This document shows, in pieces, positions 1-8,870 of a stretch of DNA of 12,871 nucleotides (positions are counted from its first letter, which is position 1; each line of letters opens with the position of its first letter). The notes beneath the pieces were generated by a model. It ran no database searches and was not told where the DNA came from. It saw only the letters and a list, made by a program, of their open reading frames with translations. The position numbers and the translations under genes were made by a program. Source of the DNA: JBCBSS01 sp039819065 (GTDB lineage: Bacteria; Bacteroidota; Bacteroidia; Cytophagales; Cyclobacteriaceae); the NCBI GenBank assembly GCA_039819065.1, contig JBCBSS010000187.1:1-12871 (forward strand). Reading direction: 5' to 3'.

Positions 1-609
1 AACTCTATTGACTAATGTCGTGATCCCGCAAATTGTGTGATTGACTTGATTGTTTTTCAGCATGTTAGCTTGAAATAAGATCCAAAACACAAATTAATAT
101 TAAATTATTTTTATTTAGTTAACTATTTAATTTTCAGTTGTTTAGGCTAATGATGATTATATATTAATATCATTGATATCTTACATTTCAAATCAGAAAT
201 AGCCATGTTAACAAAAAATTGATTTGTTTGGAAAAACATTACTTGTAATTTTGAATCGATATGTCGTAGTAAAGACTTAGTGGTATGGATTACCGAATTC
301 ATACAATCTACAATAATACGGCAAGCACAAGAGAGTCATAATCATCCGATTCGCCATTTGAATGCGGAAAGATAAAGTAAACAACAAGAACCAAACACTA
401 GAATAATGAACACAACACACAGGAACTCATCTCTGCAATTTTAGTATAGTCTAAAATCACCTTTATGAAATAGAAGGTAGCTGCGTATGCCCTTCTTTGG
501 ATTACAGTCCCTCGATGATATCAACTTCTCGGGGTAAACTCTGTGCTCTCTATGGGCTCCTGTGGTGCTGTTGGTGCCATTATTAACGGACAATAACTAC
601 AACCTGAAT
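1..609. other. AT-rich upstream intergenic region
   Basis: No gene can be supported between the left edge and the gene A start. The first part is very AT-rich; a hand count of 121-180 gives about 20% GC, far below the genes. It holds one good Bacteroidota-type promoter candidate (223-253), described separately, and a weak inverted repeat with 6-bp arms at 149-154 and 169-174. Two tiny + strand reading frames (406-444, 12 codons; 487-537, 16 codons) show no sign of being real. A 21-codon ATG-initiated frame on the - strand (63 down to 1) runs off the left edge and could be the start of a divergent gene, but it is too short to judge. Confidence 0.6.
223..253 (+). promoter_or_regulatory. candidate Bacteroidota housekeeping promoter (TTTG-N19-TAATTTTG)
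   Basis: TTTG at 223-226 is followed after exactly 19 bases by TAATTTTG at 246-253. This matches the known Bacteroidota primary sigma consensus, a -33 TTTG and a -7 TAnnTTTG about 19 bases apart. Transcription would start near 258-260, giving a leader of about 350 nt before the ATG at 610. I saw no other full TAnnTTTG match on the + strand in this upstream region or in the 8440-8870 spacer. It is therefore the best candidate to drive genes A and B, and possibly C. The match is to consensus only; start-site mapping would be needed to confirm it. Confidence 0.5.
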
Positions 610-3600
610 ATGTTACTTAATTTGAGACGGATCTCTATCAATTACAGCTTACTGCTGAGTATTATTTTGCTTGGCTTTTGTTCCAAAGTGTTCGCGCAAG
701 AAGTTTTGAGTATCCCTCCTTCTCCTGATGCGTCAGCATTGGGTCGATATGGAGAAACTCCAGCAGGCTTGTATAGTGGTATTATGCCAATTGGTGTACC
801 CATTACCGGTATCAGTGGCAGGAGCGTTTCGGTAGGGTTAGGTTTAAACTATTTTGGGGGAGGTCAACGAGTAAGAGACTATGGTTCGTGGGTCGGTCTG
901 AACTGGACCTTGCAGGGTGCTGGTGTGATTAGTCGTTCAGTAAATGGGATAGATGACTATGCTGGATCTGGTTATCGCAATGCAACAGTAAAGGATATTA
1001 CGGACCTGACAAAATCCTGCGAATCAGAAAGTACTGATCAGACGAGTTGGGTTAGGGGAGTACTTGATGGCAATATTGATAGTGCTCCCGATGTATTCTT
1101 CTTCAATTTTGCGGGTGTAAGTGGAAAATTCATATTCGAATATGGCGGTGGTGTAAAAATTCTCTCTGGTTCAGGGCTTAAAATAGAAGCTCCTAATAGC
1201 CCACATGAAGAATGGGTGATTACTACCACTAATGGCATGAAATACTACTTTGGCGGTGGTGTCGATTATACCGAATACAATAACAATGTGGCTACTTCGT
1301 GGTATATGAAGAAAGTGGTTTCGCTGCTTGGCGAAGAAGCCAATTTCACATACACCAAGCATAATTACAGTTACAGCCTGCCCGACCAACTAACAGCTTA
1401 TTATAAAATTCAGAGTACTGATCCTGAGAATCAATGTGATCAAGTTTTTGGTGCCAACTCCCCACAGAATTTCAGCTACAATGGCCTCTACCTGGATAAG
1501 ATAATCCTCAACGATGACGAAATAGAATTTGTAACAGGCCCCCGTTGTGACCTTAAAGATGCGGTGAAACTAGAGAAGATCATTTATCGTCATGCTGGTG
1601 CAGTGATAAAAGGTTACGATTTCGGATATCACTGCGATGAAATCAATAGTAGGCTTTGGCTGAAAACTGTAACTGAGTTCGGAAAAAATGAGAGCCGCAA
1701 CCCACCATACAGGTTTTCATACTATCAAGAGAAATCCATGCCATCTCCTCAGTCTTTTGCTATAGATCACTGGGGCTTTTATAACGGGGCTGAAAGTAAT
1801 ACACATTTGATTCCTGTCTTCAATACAATGGACACCCTCTACATCCCGGGTGCCAATAGAGATTCCCACCCTGATTATGGACGTTATGGTTCACTCGACA
1901 GAATTGATTTTCCCACTGGGGGATGTCAGGAATATACTTATGAGATCAACCAGTACATACCTTACCGTAATCAAACTTATTACAAAGTACAGGCTAGCCC
2001 AAATATAGCTGTATGCCTGGGTGGAGATTGTATTGAAATTGATGACCAAGAGAGCTTCACGCTTAATAAGGCCACTTTGGTGGAAGCTCGCTACGATCTG
2101 ATCAAAGGCCTTGTGCCTACAGGCCCCGGAGGGCCGACACTTCAGCAAGGCCATGTAAGAGTACAACTTTCCGGCAACGGTATTGCCCCTGTTGTGTTCC
2201 AACTTACCGCTGATGGAGGTAGTCAAGGTACCTATAGCCAAATACTACCTGCTGGAACCTATTCCATTACAGCCAGCATGGATGATCTTCCCAGCGACGC
2301 CATTGGTAATTTGGCTCAGTTGGAGATCAGCTATAATGAGATCGTAGTGGACACTAACCCAAACCACCTTACTCGTGGAGCAGGTTTAAGAGTTGCTAAG
2401 ATTGCCACATATGATGGTACCGGCGACAACCCACCCATTATCAAAAGATATGAATACCAGAACCCGTCCACTGGCCTTACCAGCGGCATCTTGATGACCC
2501 AACCCCACTATCACTACTTCACTGACTTTGAGGTAGGCAATACTGATGAATCTTGTACTTACCTTGTCCGAACATCAAGCAGTACTGTCGCCCTTTCGGC
2601 TTCGGCTAATGGTAGCTTTGTAGGTTATGCTTATGTCATTGAATATGAAGGAGAGGTATCGGACCCGCAACAAGGGCGGGTAATTCATGAATTCTATAAT
2701 GCCGCCGATGAACCTGGTGAAGGCTTCAATACTTGCCCTGAGTTGGCCTCAAATACTCTACCTGAAGGCCCCTTTCCTTATGTGCCATCGAAAGTAGTAG
2801 AATTGAGGAAGGGTTTCATGAAGAGCCAGTTGGTAGAAAGAAGTTATCAGGGACAATACTACCCTGTATCTTCGACTTCTTATAATTACGAGGTTAATGA
2901 ATATACGGAGCACCTGGGTTGGGTGATCACAGGTATTATGCGAGAGTCTCAGCCTAATTTGTGCAAGTACGTGGAATACGCACCGAGCTTGTATCAATCC
3001 TTTAGAGTACAGCTATCGCAAACCTCAACCACCAGTTACGACGGCCGGCAGGATGTAGTAGGTGAAAGCAGGACATCAACAGAATATTACACCTATAGAA
3101 GTGAATCCCCATGGTTACTTAACGAAACCAGAACAGAAACAAACGCTGGCGAGGAGAATATCGTCAGACTTTTCTATCCGCAGGATTACCCTACCTCTGC
3201 ACAAAATGGGGTAGTTGGAACCATGGTAGATAGAAATATCTTGCAACCAGTAATAGAACGGCAGGTGTGGAGAAAAGAAGGAGCTCTTGAAAAGCTTTTG
3301 GGCAGCCAGGTTACGGAGTTTTTTCTGACCAGTAACTATGTAATGCCCTATAAATACTACTTCACTGAATTTCAAAATCCACAGACCTCCTGGACAAACT
3401 ACACTGGCAATGGTACGCCTGACCCAACCTATTACGACCATAGGTCTACGTTAACTTATGATGTACAGGGAAATCTTGTGCAAACAGTGAGCAAGGGCGT
3501 ACCGCAAGCTGTTATTTATGGCTATGATGAATACCGCACCATGGCAGAGGTCAGTAATGCTTTTCACAACCAAATCGCCTACATCGGTTTTGAAGAGCCA

Positions 3601-5094
3601 TTACATGGTAATTGGGAAGGAGTAGATGAAATGGCAATGTCAAGCGGAAATGCCCATACCGGCAAATATGCTTACCACGGAAGCATGTCTAAAACTGACC
3701 TGCCCGAAGGCACTTATTCGGTAGCACTATGGGCCAAGGGCGCTGATGGCAATGTAGTGGTGAATGGACAAAGTCGAAACACTAGCGCCGAATGGGAAAG
3801 ATACCGGTGGATACTAGACATTCCTTCGAATGGCAGTATTAACGTTTTGGCCAATAGCACCAATATAGATGATGTAAGGTTGCTGCCCGCAGATGCGACG
3901 ATGACGGCTTATACTTATGAACCTGGTATTGGCGTCACGGCAGTAAGTGGTAACAATAATCTACCGGCCTATTCTACTTATGACGACATGAACAGGCTCG
4001 TACTTTCAAAGGACTTTGAGGGGAATGTAGTACAGCGGGTGCGTTACCAATACAAGCCCTTTAGCGGTTACATCAACTATGATGGAACGGTGGCTCTGAA
4101 TGGTGAAGAGATTTTTTCTTTTCAAAGTGCCGATGAAGCCTTTCTGCAAGATGTGGAGATAGCGTGGGACTTTGGTGATGGTACCCCAACGCAATATGGG
4201 ATGTATGTAAAACACACTTATGAGCGATTAGGCTTTTATAATATTACCCTTACCATTGATGGTACCCAGACATTCTATCAGACAATTTTTGTTGAAGGAG
4301 GGCTTAGTGCTGATGTCAATATTGATAATAATGTGCTTGAGCAGCCCGTTAGCCTTTCCGTTATTAATGCGCTACAGAACCCTGTAGGTACGACCTACAC
4401 TTGGAACTCAAATATTATTGTAGGTGATCTTAATGGCACCAACATATCATTCGATATCGCCAGGTTAGGGACATACGCTGTAACCCTAACTGTTAGTCAT
4501 CCTTTTTATTCAACTTACACAACCACGATTGATGTGATGATTGATGGAGAGATGGTGGCCAACAGCTATAAAAGCGATCAAACCAGACCACAGGGTTATA
4601 TCATGTCCTTTAGTGCACAAGAACATCCTAATCCTTCCGACGCACAGTATCAGTGGGACTTTGGCGATGGTGCTGTTGCAACAGGTAGAAACGATATAGA
4701 ACATCGCTTCATGCAAGTGGGCACTTTCAATGTCAGGCTGGATGTGGAACACCCTGACTACACCAATGTCTCTGACGACTTCAATGTCACGACATACTAT
4801 GTCGACCCGGTCATCCTTCAGATTCAGCAAAGCGAAATATCCAGTGATGCCAATAGCGTTACCCTGGACTTTAACATAGATACCGAATTAGGTCGGTCCC
4901 CTTATACCTATCAATGGCAATGGAAATTCAACAGTGATGCCGACTGGAGTAATACCATGAATAGCAGCTCTTCTAATTGGAGCTATACATTCCAGAAAAA
5001 TGGGCCCGCTAAGATCAAAGTATGGGCAATAGATGCTGACGGTAGAGCATCCCAGCCACTTGAAGTAAACCTTTTTATTCCTTTCGGTAACTGA
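610..5094 (+). CDS. gene A: secreted RHS/SpvB-like shell protein with C-terminal PKD modules
   Basis: About 1494 residues from the ATG at 610. A GTG at 562 would add 16 residues ahead of the signal peptide; I prefer 610 because it gives a normal one: R6 R7, a hydrophobic core at 13-24, and cleavage near VFA29|Q30. The mature N-terminus carries family landmarks: 'SPDASALGRYGE' (38-49), the 'GSWVGLNWTLQGAGVISRSV' stretch (92-111), 'PDVFFFNFAGVSGKF' (160-174), 'DHWGFYNG' (386-393), 'FPTGG' (434-438) and 'GAGLRVAKI' (590-598). This is the large Bacteroidota protein that commonly precedes a DUF6443 RHS protein. A jelly-roll-like segment (about 994-1105) leads into a YD-type motif, YDDMNRL (1124-1130). 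Four PKD/Ig-like modules fill about 1164-1494; WDFGDG is present at 1186-1191 and 1349-1354. The chain ends 'LFIPFGN' with no recognisable type IX sorting domain. It probably acts on the surface or in the periplasm as partner of gene B. Family-level assignment is solid; molecular function is not known. Confidence 0.85.
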   Translation: MLLNLRRISINYSLLLSIILLGFCSKVFAQEVLSIPPSPDASALGRYGETPAGLYSGIMPIGVPITGISGRSVSVGLGLNYFGGGQRVRDYGSWVGLNWTLQGAGVISRSVNGIDDYAGSGYRNATVKDITDLTKSCESESTDQTSWVRGVLDGNIDSAPDVFFFNFAGVSGKFIFEYGGGVKILSGSGLKIEAPNSPHEEWVITTTNGMKYYFGGGVDYTEYNNNVATSWYMKKVVSLLGEEANFTYTKHNYSYSLPDQLTAYYKIQSTDPENQCDQVFGANSPQNFSYNGLYLDKIILNDDEIEFVTGPRCDLKDAVKLEKIIYRHAGAVIKGYDFGYHCDEINSRLWLKTVTEFGKNESRNPPYRFSYYQEKSMPSPQSFAIDHWGFYNGAESNTHLIPVFNTMDTLYIPGANRDSHPDYGRYGSLDRIDFPTGGCQEYTYEINQYIPYRNQTYYKVQASPNIAVCLGGDCIEIDDQESFTLNKATLVEARYDLIKGLVPTGPGGPTLQQGHVRVQLSGNGIAPVVFQLTADGGSQGTYSQILPAGTYSITASMDDLPSDAIGNLAQLEISYNEIVVDTNPNHLTRGAGLRVAKIATYDGTGDNPPIIKRYEYQNPSTGLTSGILMTQPHYHYFTDFEVGNTDESCTYLVRTSSSTVALSASANGSFVGYAYVIEYEGEVSDPQQGRVIHEFYNAADEPGEGFNTCPELASNTLPEGPFPYVPSKVVELRKGFMKSQLVERSYQGQYYPVSSTSYNYEVNEYTEHLGWVITGIMRESQPNLCKYVEYAPSLYQSFRVQLSQTSTTSYDGRQDVVGESRTSTEYYTYRSESPWLLNETRTETNAGEENIVRLFYPQDYPTSAQNGVVGTMVDRNILQPVIERQVWRKEGALEKLLGSQVTEFFLTSNYVMPYKYYFTEFQNPQTSWTNYTGNGTPDPTYYDHRSTLTYDVQGNLVQTVSKGVPQAVIYGYDEYRTMAEVSNAFHNQIAYIGFEEPLHGNWEGVDEMAMSSGNAHTGKYAYHGSMSKTDLPEGTYSVALWAKGADGNVVVNGQSRNTSAEWERYRWILDIPSNGSINVLANSTNIDDVRLLPADATMTAYTYEPGIGVTAVSGNNNLPAYSTYDDMNRLVLSKDFEGNVVQRVRYQYKPFSGYINYDGTVALNGEEIFSFQSADEAFLQDVEIAWDFGDGTPTQYGMYVKHTYERLGFYNITLTIDGTQTFYQTIFVEGGLSADVNIDNNVLEQPVSLSVINALQNPVGTTYTWNSNIIVGDLNGTNISFDIARLGTYAVTLTVSHPFYSTYTTTIDVMIDGEMVANSYKSDQTRPQGYIMSFSAQEHPNPSDAQYQWDFGDGAVATGRNDIEHRFMQVGTFNVRLDVEHPDYTNVSDDFNVTTYYVDPVILQIQQSEISSDANSVTLDFNIDTELGRSPYTYQWQWKFNSDADWSNTMNSSSSNWSYTFQKNGPAKIKVWAIDADGRASQPLEVNLFIPFGN
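4099..5091 (+). repeat. four PKD/Ig-like modules at the C-terminus of gene A
   Basis: Four beta-sandwich modules of about 70-90 residues follow one another. Module 1 (residues about 1164-1231) has the classic PKD motif WDFGDG and 'HTYERLGFYNITLTI'. Module 2 (about 1232-1312) has lost WDFGDG but keeps 'LGTYAVTLTVSHPFY'. Module 3 (about 1313-1400) has WDFGDG at 1349 and 'VGTFNVRLDVEHPDY', closely resembling module 2 at its end. Module 4 (about 1402-1494) is divergent, with 'YTYQWQWKF' and 'GPAKIKVWAIDADG'. PKD modules are usually extracellular spacers or binding domains. Confidence 0.75.
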
Positions 5095-5097
5095 TCA

Positions 5098-8000
5098 ATG
5101 ACCATGAACAAAACACGAATGAACAGCCTAAATAAAGAAAACATGATTCGAGTCGCTTTAAAGTGGTCTTTCATGCTCTTACTGCTAGTTACGACCGGTG
5201 TACTGAAAGCACAGGTGCCAACACCAGGAGGTGATGGCATTAGTGGGCCTGTGAATGTGGCAAGGAACCAATCAACATCTTATAGTACCCAGAGTACCTG
5301 TGGTCCATATATATGGAGTGTTAGCAACGGAACCATTCAGGGTAGTGCCACCGGCTCATCAATAGTAGTATTGTGGAATACTGCCGGGACAGGTAATGTT
5401 GCCCTCACATGGTGTAATGGCAATGAGTTTGACCAGCTTTCTATTAATGTAGAACAGGCCGTAGCCGCACCTGGCTCCATTACGAAAACCGATTATTGCG
5501 GGTACACAACCATTACACGGCCCAGCCCGCCATCAGGGGTAACGTTCTATTGGCAGAGTTCGGCTTCTGGCACCAATACGTCTAATAGCAATCAAAACCG
5601 AAATGTGGGTAATGGCACATACTATTTGAGGGCCAGAGATAACAGTACGGAAGCCTGGAGTTCAGGATCGTCTTCTATCTCTGTTAGTGTAAGAGTACAG
5701 CCTCCAATGCCTTCTACACCGGCCATGTCAGCAGTATGTGGTAGTACTACGATAACCAGGCCAGCCAACACCCCAAGTGTAAGTTATTATTGGCAGACCG
5801 GTACATCTAATCCGAGTACTGGCAATAATAGTAGCCAGATAGTAGCTACTTCCTCCGGCACATATTACTTGGCTGCTTTACATACCAGTAGTTGCTGGAG
5901 TGATGTACTCAGCTTTAACGTAAATGTGAATCAGGAACCGGTATCTCCTCCTGCGCCTACTGAAACCAGATATTGTGGCTATACAGAGCTAAGCAGAGTT
6001 GCGCCACCTGCGGGAATCGAATATTATTGGCAAACACAAGCTTTCGGCCAAGAAACGGCGCCAGTCAACGCTGCACCTACTTTTACGGTGACTACTCCGG
6101 GCACACAAACCCTATATTTGGGTGCTTTGAACGGGGATGGCTGCTGGAGCTACACCACCATATTCGTGGGTGTGAAAGGTATAGCGGAAGCGCCTGTCAG
6201 TAGCATGGACGACCATACTTTTGGAAATGCTAATGTTAGCCCTTCAGTATCCGGAGGAGGGCCTATGTATAAGTGGTACACCCAGTCTTCAGGAGGAACG
6301 GCCATCAGTGGAATTAACGGAAATGTGTACAGCCATTCACCTGCCGGTACGATTACGTATTACGTGGCCGGCAATAACGCCGATGGCTGCGAAAGCAGTA
6401 CACGCATAGCAGTGACTGCTTATAAGTACCCTCAACCTGTACTTGAAGCTGTTGGGGGCGCCACTTTGCCTAACGGTGGAACAGTGACGCTTCAAGTTAA
6501 TCCAGCAGCATACGATAGCTACAGCTGGATGAGGAATTTAATACAATTGTCGGGTAACAACGCATCTATTTCAGCAGATCAAACAGGCTATTACGAAGTC
6601 ACAGTGACTATTGATGGGCATACGGCTTCTACCGGTCTCATGGTAACACCCGAGATAGAGCCTTTGTCTAACAATGACCGCAACCATGTATGGGTAACAC
6701 TAGTAGGGCAAGAAGGCATCACCGATGAAGCACTGACAGGTGCTGATGAAAATAAGCTCTATCATACATTTCAATATACCGATGGCTTAGGCAGAGGATT
6801 GCAATCTGTATCTCATGCTTCTTCTCCATTGGGCAATGATGTGATTCAGACCAACCATTATGACCAATTTGGTACGAGCACGAAAGGTTATTTGCCTTAT
6901 ACAGCTTCAAGCGCTTCGGGACAGTTCAGACCAGACGCACTTTCCAGCAATGGGCAATACGAACAAAGCGAGCAATTTCAATTCTACCAGAATGCGCCTG
7001 AAATAGCTCATGACACTAAGCCATTTAGCCAGGTAGAACTAGACACTTCGCCATTTAGAAATGTGCTGGAAAGTGGATCTGTAGGTGCTGGATGGCAGCC
7101 CGGGGAAAATGGGGTAAAAGATGATTGGTCTTACAATAGTGTTACAGACAATGTGCGCAAGTGGTATATCAATGCACAAGGCAGGCCTCAAAGTGATGCC
7201 ACCTATGGCACCAAGACACTCACCAAAGGAGTTACAACCAGCAGTGAAAACCAAGATGCTATAGTATTTGCCGATTTTAGAGGACGTGTTGCGCTCCAGC
7301 GTACCATTGCCGCTGATGGTGTCACCACCTTGGACAGTTATACCATTTATGATGACTTTGACCGGCCAATATTCGTGCTCTCGCCCCAGGCCATTAAAGA
7401 GTTGGAAATATCGGGTAGCTATACCCCGGACAACGCTTTTCTGGATAAATGGGCTTTTCAATATAAGTATGATGACCAAGGGCGATTAATCGAGAGTAAG
7501 GCTCCGGGCGTGAGAAAATGGAGTAAAGTAGTCTATGACTATTGGGATCGCCCCATTCTAACTCAAGATGCGAACCTGGAGAACAGAGATGAATGGTCTT
7601 ATGTCAAATTTGATACCGAAGGTAGAACGGTGATGACCGGATATTATTCAAGTGCGGCTGACAGAGCTACGCTTCAGGCTGAAGTTGACCAATTCTACAC
7701 AGGAGGTACACCAAGAGGAGAAAAGCGAGGTACTTCCTTACATGATTATACCAATGTCACCTTTCCCACAAGTATAGTTGAAGAAGATGTATTCACGGTA
7801 ATCTATTATGATGATTATCAATTCCTTAACGGTAACCCGGAACTTGCTTATACCCAGATGTATGACAATCCTGCTACTCCCCACGAGTTTATCCGAGGCA
7901 TGCCAACCGGCAGTAAGACCAAGGTATTAGATGAGCCAATTTGGCTGACCACTGTAGCCTACTTTGACAAACGACTTAGGGCAATACAATCTATAACCGA

Positions 8001-8439
8001 GCAATATGGAGGTGGTATTCAAAGGCTTACCCAACAGTATGACTATGAAGGACAAACAGTGTCCACTCAGACATTTCAGCAGGAAAACGGAGGTCAGGCA
8101 ATCATTACCAGGGAATTTGAATATGATCGAGTTGGCAGGCTACTTAATCTTTACCATCAAATTGAAATAGCAGGGCAGGTACATGGTCGTATTCTACTGG
8201 CTTCTTATCGATACAATGAGGCTGGACAGGTAGTAGAAGAAAACCTGCACAGTACGGACGACGGCAATACTTACTTCCAATCATTGGATTATCGCTACGA
8301 TATAAGAGGTTGGCTGAAATCCATTAACAATGCCCAATTAGAACATAACGCTATAAACAATCCAGATACAGGACAGAATAAGGACCTATTTGGCTTGGAG
8401 TTGATCTACCAGGATACGACTGGTTCGGGGTTGGAGTAG
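5098..8439 (+). CDS. gene B: secreted Ig-repeat protein with DUF6443 and the N-terminal half of an RHS protein
   Basis: 1113 residues from the ATG at 5098, 3 bp after gene A's stop, so probably translated with gene A. The ATG at 5143 (residue 16) gives a tidier signal peptide (MIRVALKWSFMLLLLVTTGVLKAQ) and has an A-rich leader, so it may be the true start. After the signal come Ig-like modules: C68/C106, then three related units around C134, C214 and C293, then a fourth-type unit ending near C431, and a final module to about 520. From about 526 to 775 it matches the DUF6443 domain that opens Bacteroidota RHS proteins ('HVWVTLVGQEG', 'YTDGLGRGLQSV', 'DGLGRGLQ' at 562-569). YD-type repeats follow: 'YKYDDQGRL' (789-797), 'FEYDRVGRL' (1007-1015), 'YRYDIRGWLKSINN' (1065-1078). 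The chain ends at '...KDLFGLELIYQDTTGSGLE', exactly where family members normally continue into GNIxAxKW and the RHS core. That remainder is in gene C. No toxin tip or sorting domain is present. Confidence 0.87.
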   Translation: MTMNKTRMNSLNKENMIRVALKWSFMLLLLVTTGVLKAQVPTPGGDGISGPVNVARNQSTSYSTQSTCGPYIWSVSNGTIQGSATGSSIVVLWNTAGTGNVALTWCNGNEFDQLSINVEQAVAAPGSITKTDYCGYTTITRPSPPSGVTFYWQSSASGTNTSNSNQNRNVGNGTYYLRARDNSTEAWSSGSSSISVSVRVQPPMPSTPAMSAVCGSTTITRPANTPSVSYYWQTGTSNPSTGNNSSQIVATSSGTYYLAALHTSSCWSDVLSFNVNVNQEPVSPPAPTETRYCGYTELSRVAPPAGIEYYWQTQAFGQETAPVNAAPTFTVTTPGTQTLYLGALNGDGCWSYTTIFVGVKGIAEAPVSSMDDHTFGNANVSPSVSGGGPMYKWYTQSSGGTAISGINGNVYSHSPAGTITYYVAGNNADGCESSTRIAVTAYKYPQPVLEAVGGATLPNGGTVTLQVNPAAYDSYSWMRNLIQLSGNNASISADQTGYYEVTVTIDGHTASTGLMVTPEIEPLSNNDRNHVWVTLVGQEGITDEALTGADENKLYHTFQYTDGLGRGLQSVSHASSPLGNDVIQTNHYDQFGTSTKGYLPYTASSASGQFRPDALSSNGQYEQSEQFQFYQNAPEIAHDTKPFSQVELDTSPFRNVLESGSVGAGWQPGENGVKDDWSYNSVTDNVRKWYINAQGRPQSDATYGTKTLTKGVTTSSENQDAIVFADFRGRVALQRTIAADGVTTLDSYTIYDDFDRPIFVLSPQAIKELEISGSYTPDNAFLDKWAFQYKYDDQGRLIESKAPGVRKWSKVVYDYWDRPILTQDANLENRDEWSYVKFDTEGRTVMTGYYSSAADRATLQAEVDQFYTGGTPRGEKRGTSLHDYTNVTFPTSIVEEDVFTVIYYDDYQFLNGNPELAYTQMYDNPATPHEFIRGMPTGSKTKVLDEPIWLTTVAYFDKRLRAIQSITEQYGGGIQRLTQQYDYEGQTVSTQTFQQENGGQAIITREFEYDRVGRLLNLYHQIEIAGQVHGRILLASYRYNEAGQVVEENLHSTDDGNTYFQSLDYRYDIRGWLKSINNAQLEHNAINNPDTGQNKDLFGLELIYQDTTGSGLE
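5470..6174 (+). repeat. three tandem Ig-like 'YCGY...WQ...CWS' modules in gene B
   Basis: Three units of about 80 residues share the order: P-rich linker, '(Y/V)CG(Y/S)T', 'ITRP' or 'LSRV', '(F/Y)YWQ', 'GTYYL' or 'TLYLG', and a final 'WS'. The first cysteines fall at residues 134, 214 and 293, spacing 80 and 79. The second cysteine sits at 266 (CWSD) and 349 (CWSY), but unit 1 has alanine at 186 (AWSS), so it lacks the likely disulfide partner. A fourth, more divergent unit keeps 'DGCES' at 429-433. Such arrays are typical of secreted Bacteroidota surface proteins. Confidence 0.75.
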
Positions 8440-8870
8440 ATCTAGGATATCAGATATAAGAAGTAAGACAAAAGACTTTGGAACAGGCGTGACATTGCAA
8501 TGAGGAGCAAAGAAGCCGTTCAGATGACATTAGAAGCTGGAAATAGATAGAAACAAATAGAATAATGGACCAAAGACGAGCATGGCTATCTTTTTGAAAA
8601 AAACTTATAGAAAGTCGAGCAATACTGAAGTATCTCTATATGATCAATTGATGATATCAAGAACAGAAAAGAAATAAATGGAAGCAAACCGTGAGACTAC
8701 TCGGATCTACTCCTATGTCAGAGCTAGTGAAATAACCTTAATTGGGAAGCTTAACAAAACAAGAAGTAACACCTGGTAACATGAACCAAAACCAAATAAA
8801 GTCTGCAAAAACCCCTCTCGGTAATGCTAAACATGACCGGCAAAAACATATAAGAGCAAATCTTAATCAC
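8440..8870. other. gene-free spacer between the two RHS half genes
   Basis: About 430 bases with frequent stops in the + frames. Reading on in gene B's frame, a second TAG lies at 8443-8445 and no RHS-like sequence follows, so there is no decayed remnant of the missing half. A perfect 10-bp palindrome (ATCAATTGAT) lies at 8643-8652. I see no clear TAnnTTTG promoter; the nearest is TATCTTTTTG near 8587, with no TTG at the right distance. I see no strong hairpin-plus-T terminator. From 8742 gene C's own frame is open, with an in-frame ATG at 8781, so the last 90 bases may be coding if that start is used. Confidence 0.6.

Noticed and set aside
1..63. Divergent gene on the - strand starting at 63
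   Set aside because: Only 21 codons are visible, with no recognised motif and no CAAAnnTA promoter in the right place; cannot be supported.
487..537. Short leader peptide (16 codons) before gene A
   Set aside because: No attenuator-like hairpins or codon bias seen; a frame this short is expected by chance.
8437..8445. Stop-codon readthrough or simple frameshift joining gene B to gene C
   Set aside because: A second in-frame TAG follows one codon after the first, more stops follow, no RHS-like sequence is seen in the spacer, and gene C has its own signal peptide and about 470 non-RHS residues before the RHS part resumes.
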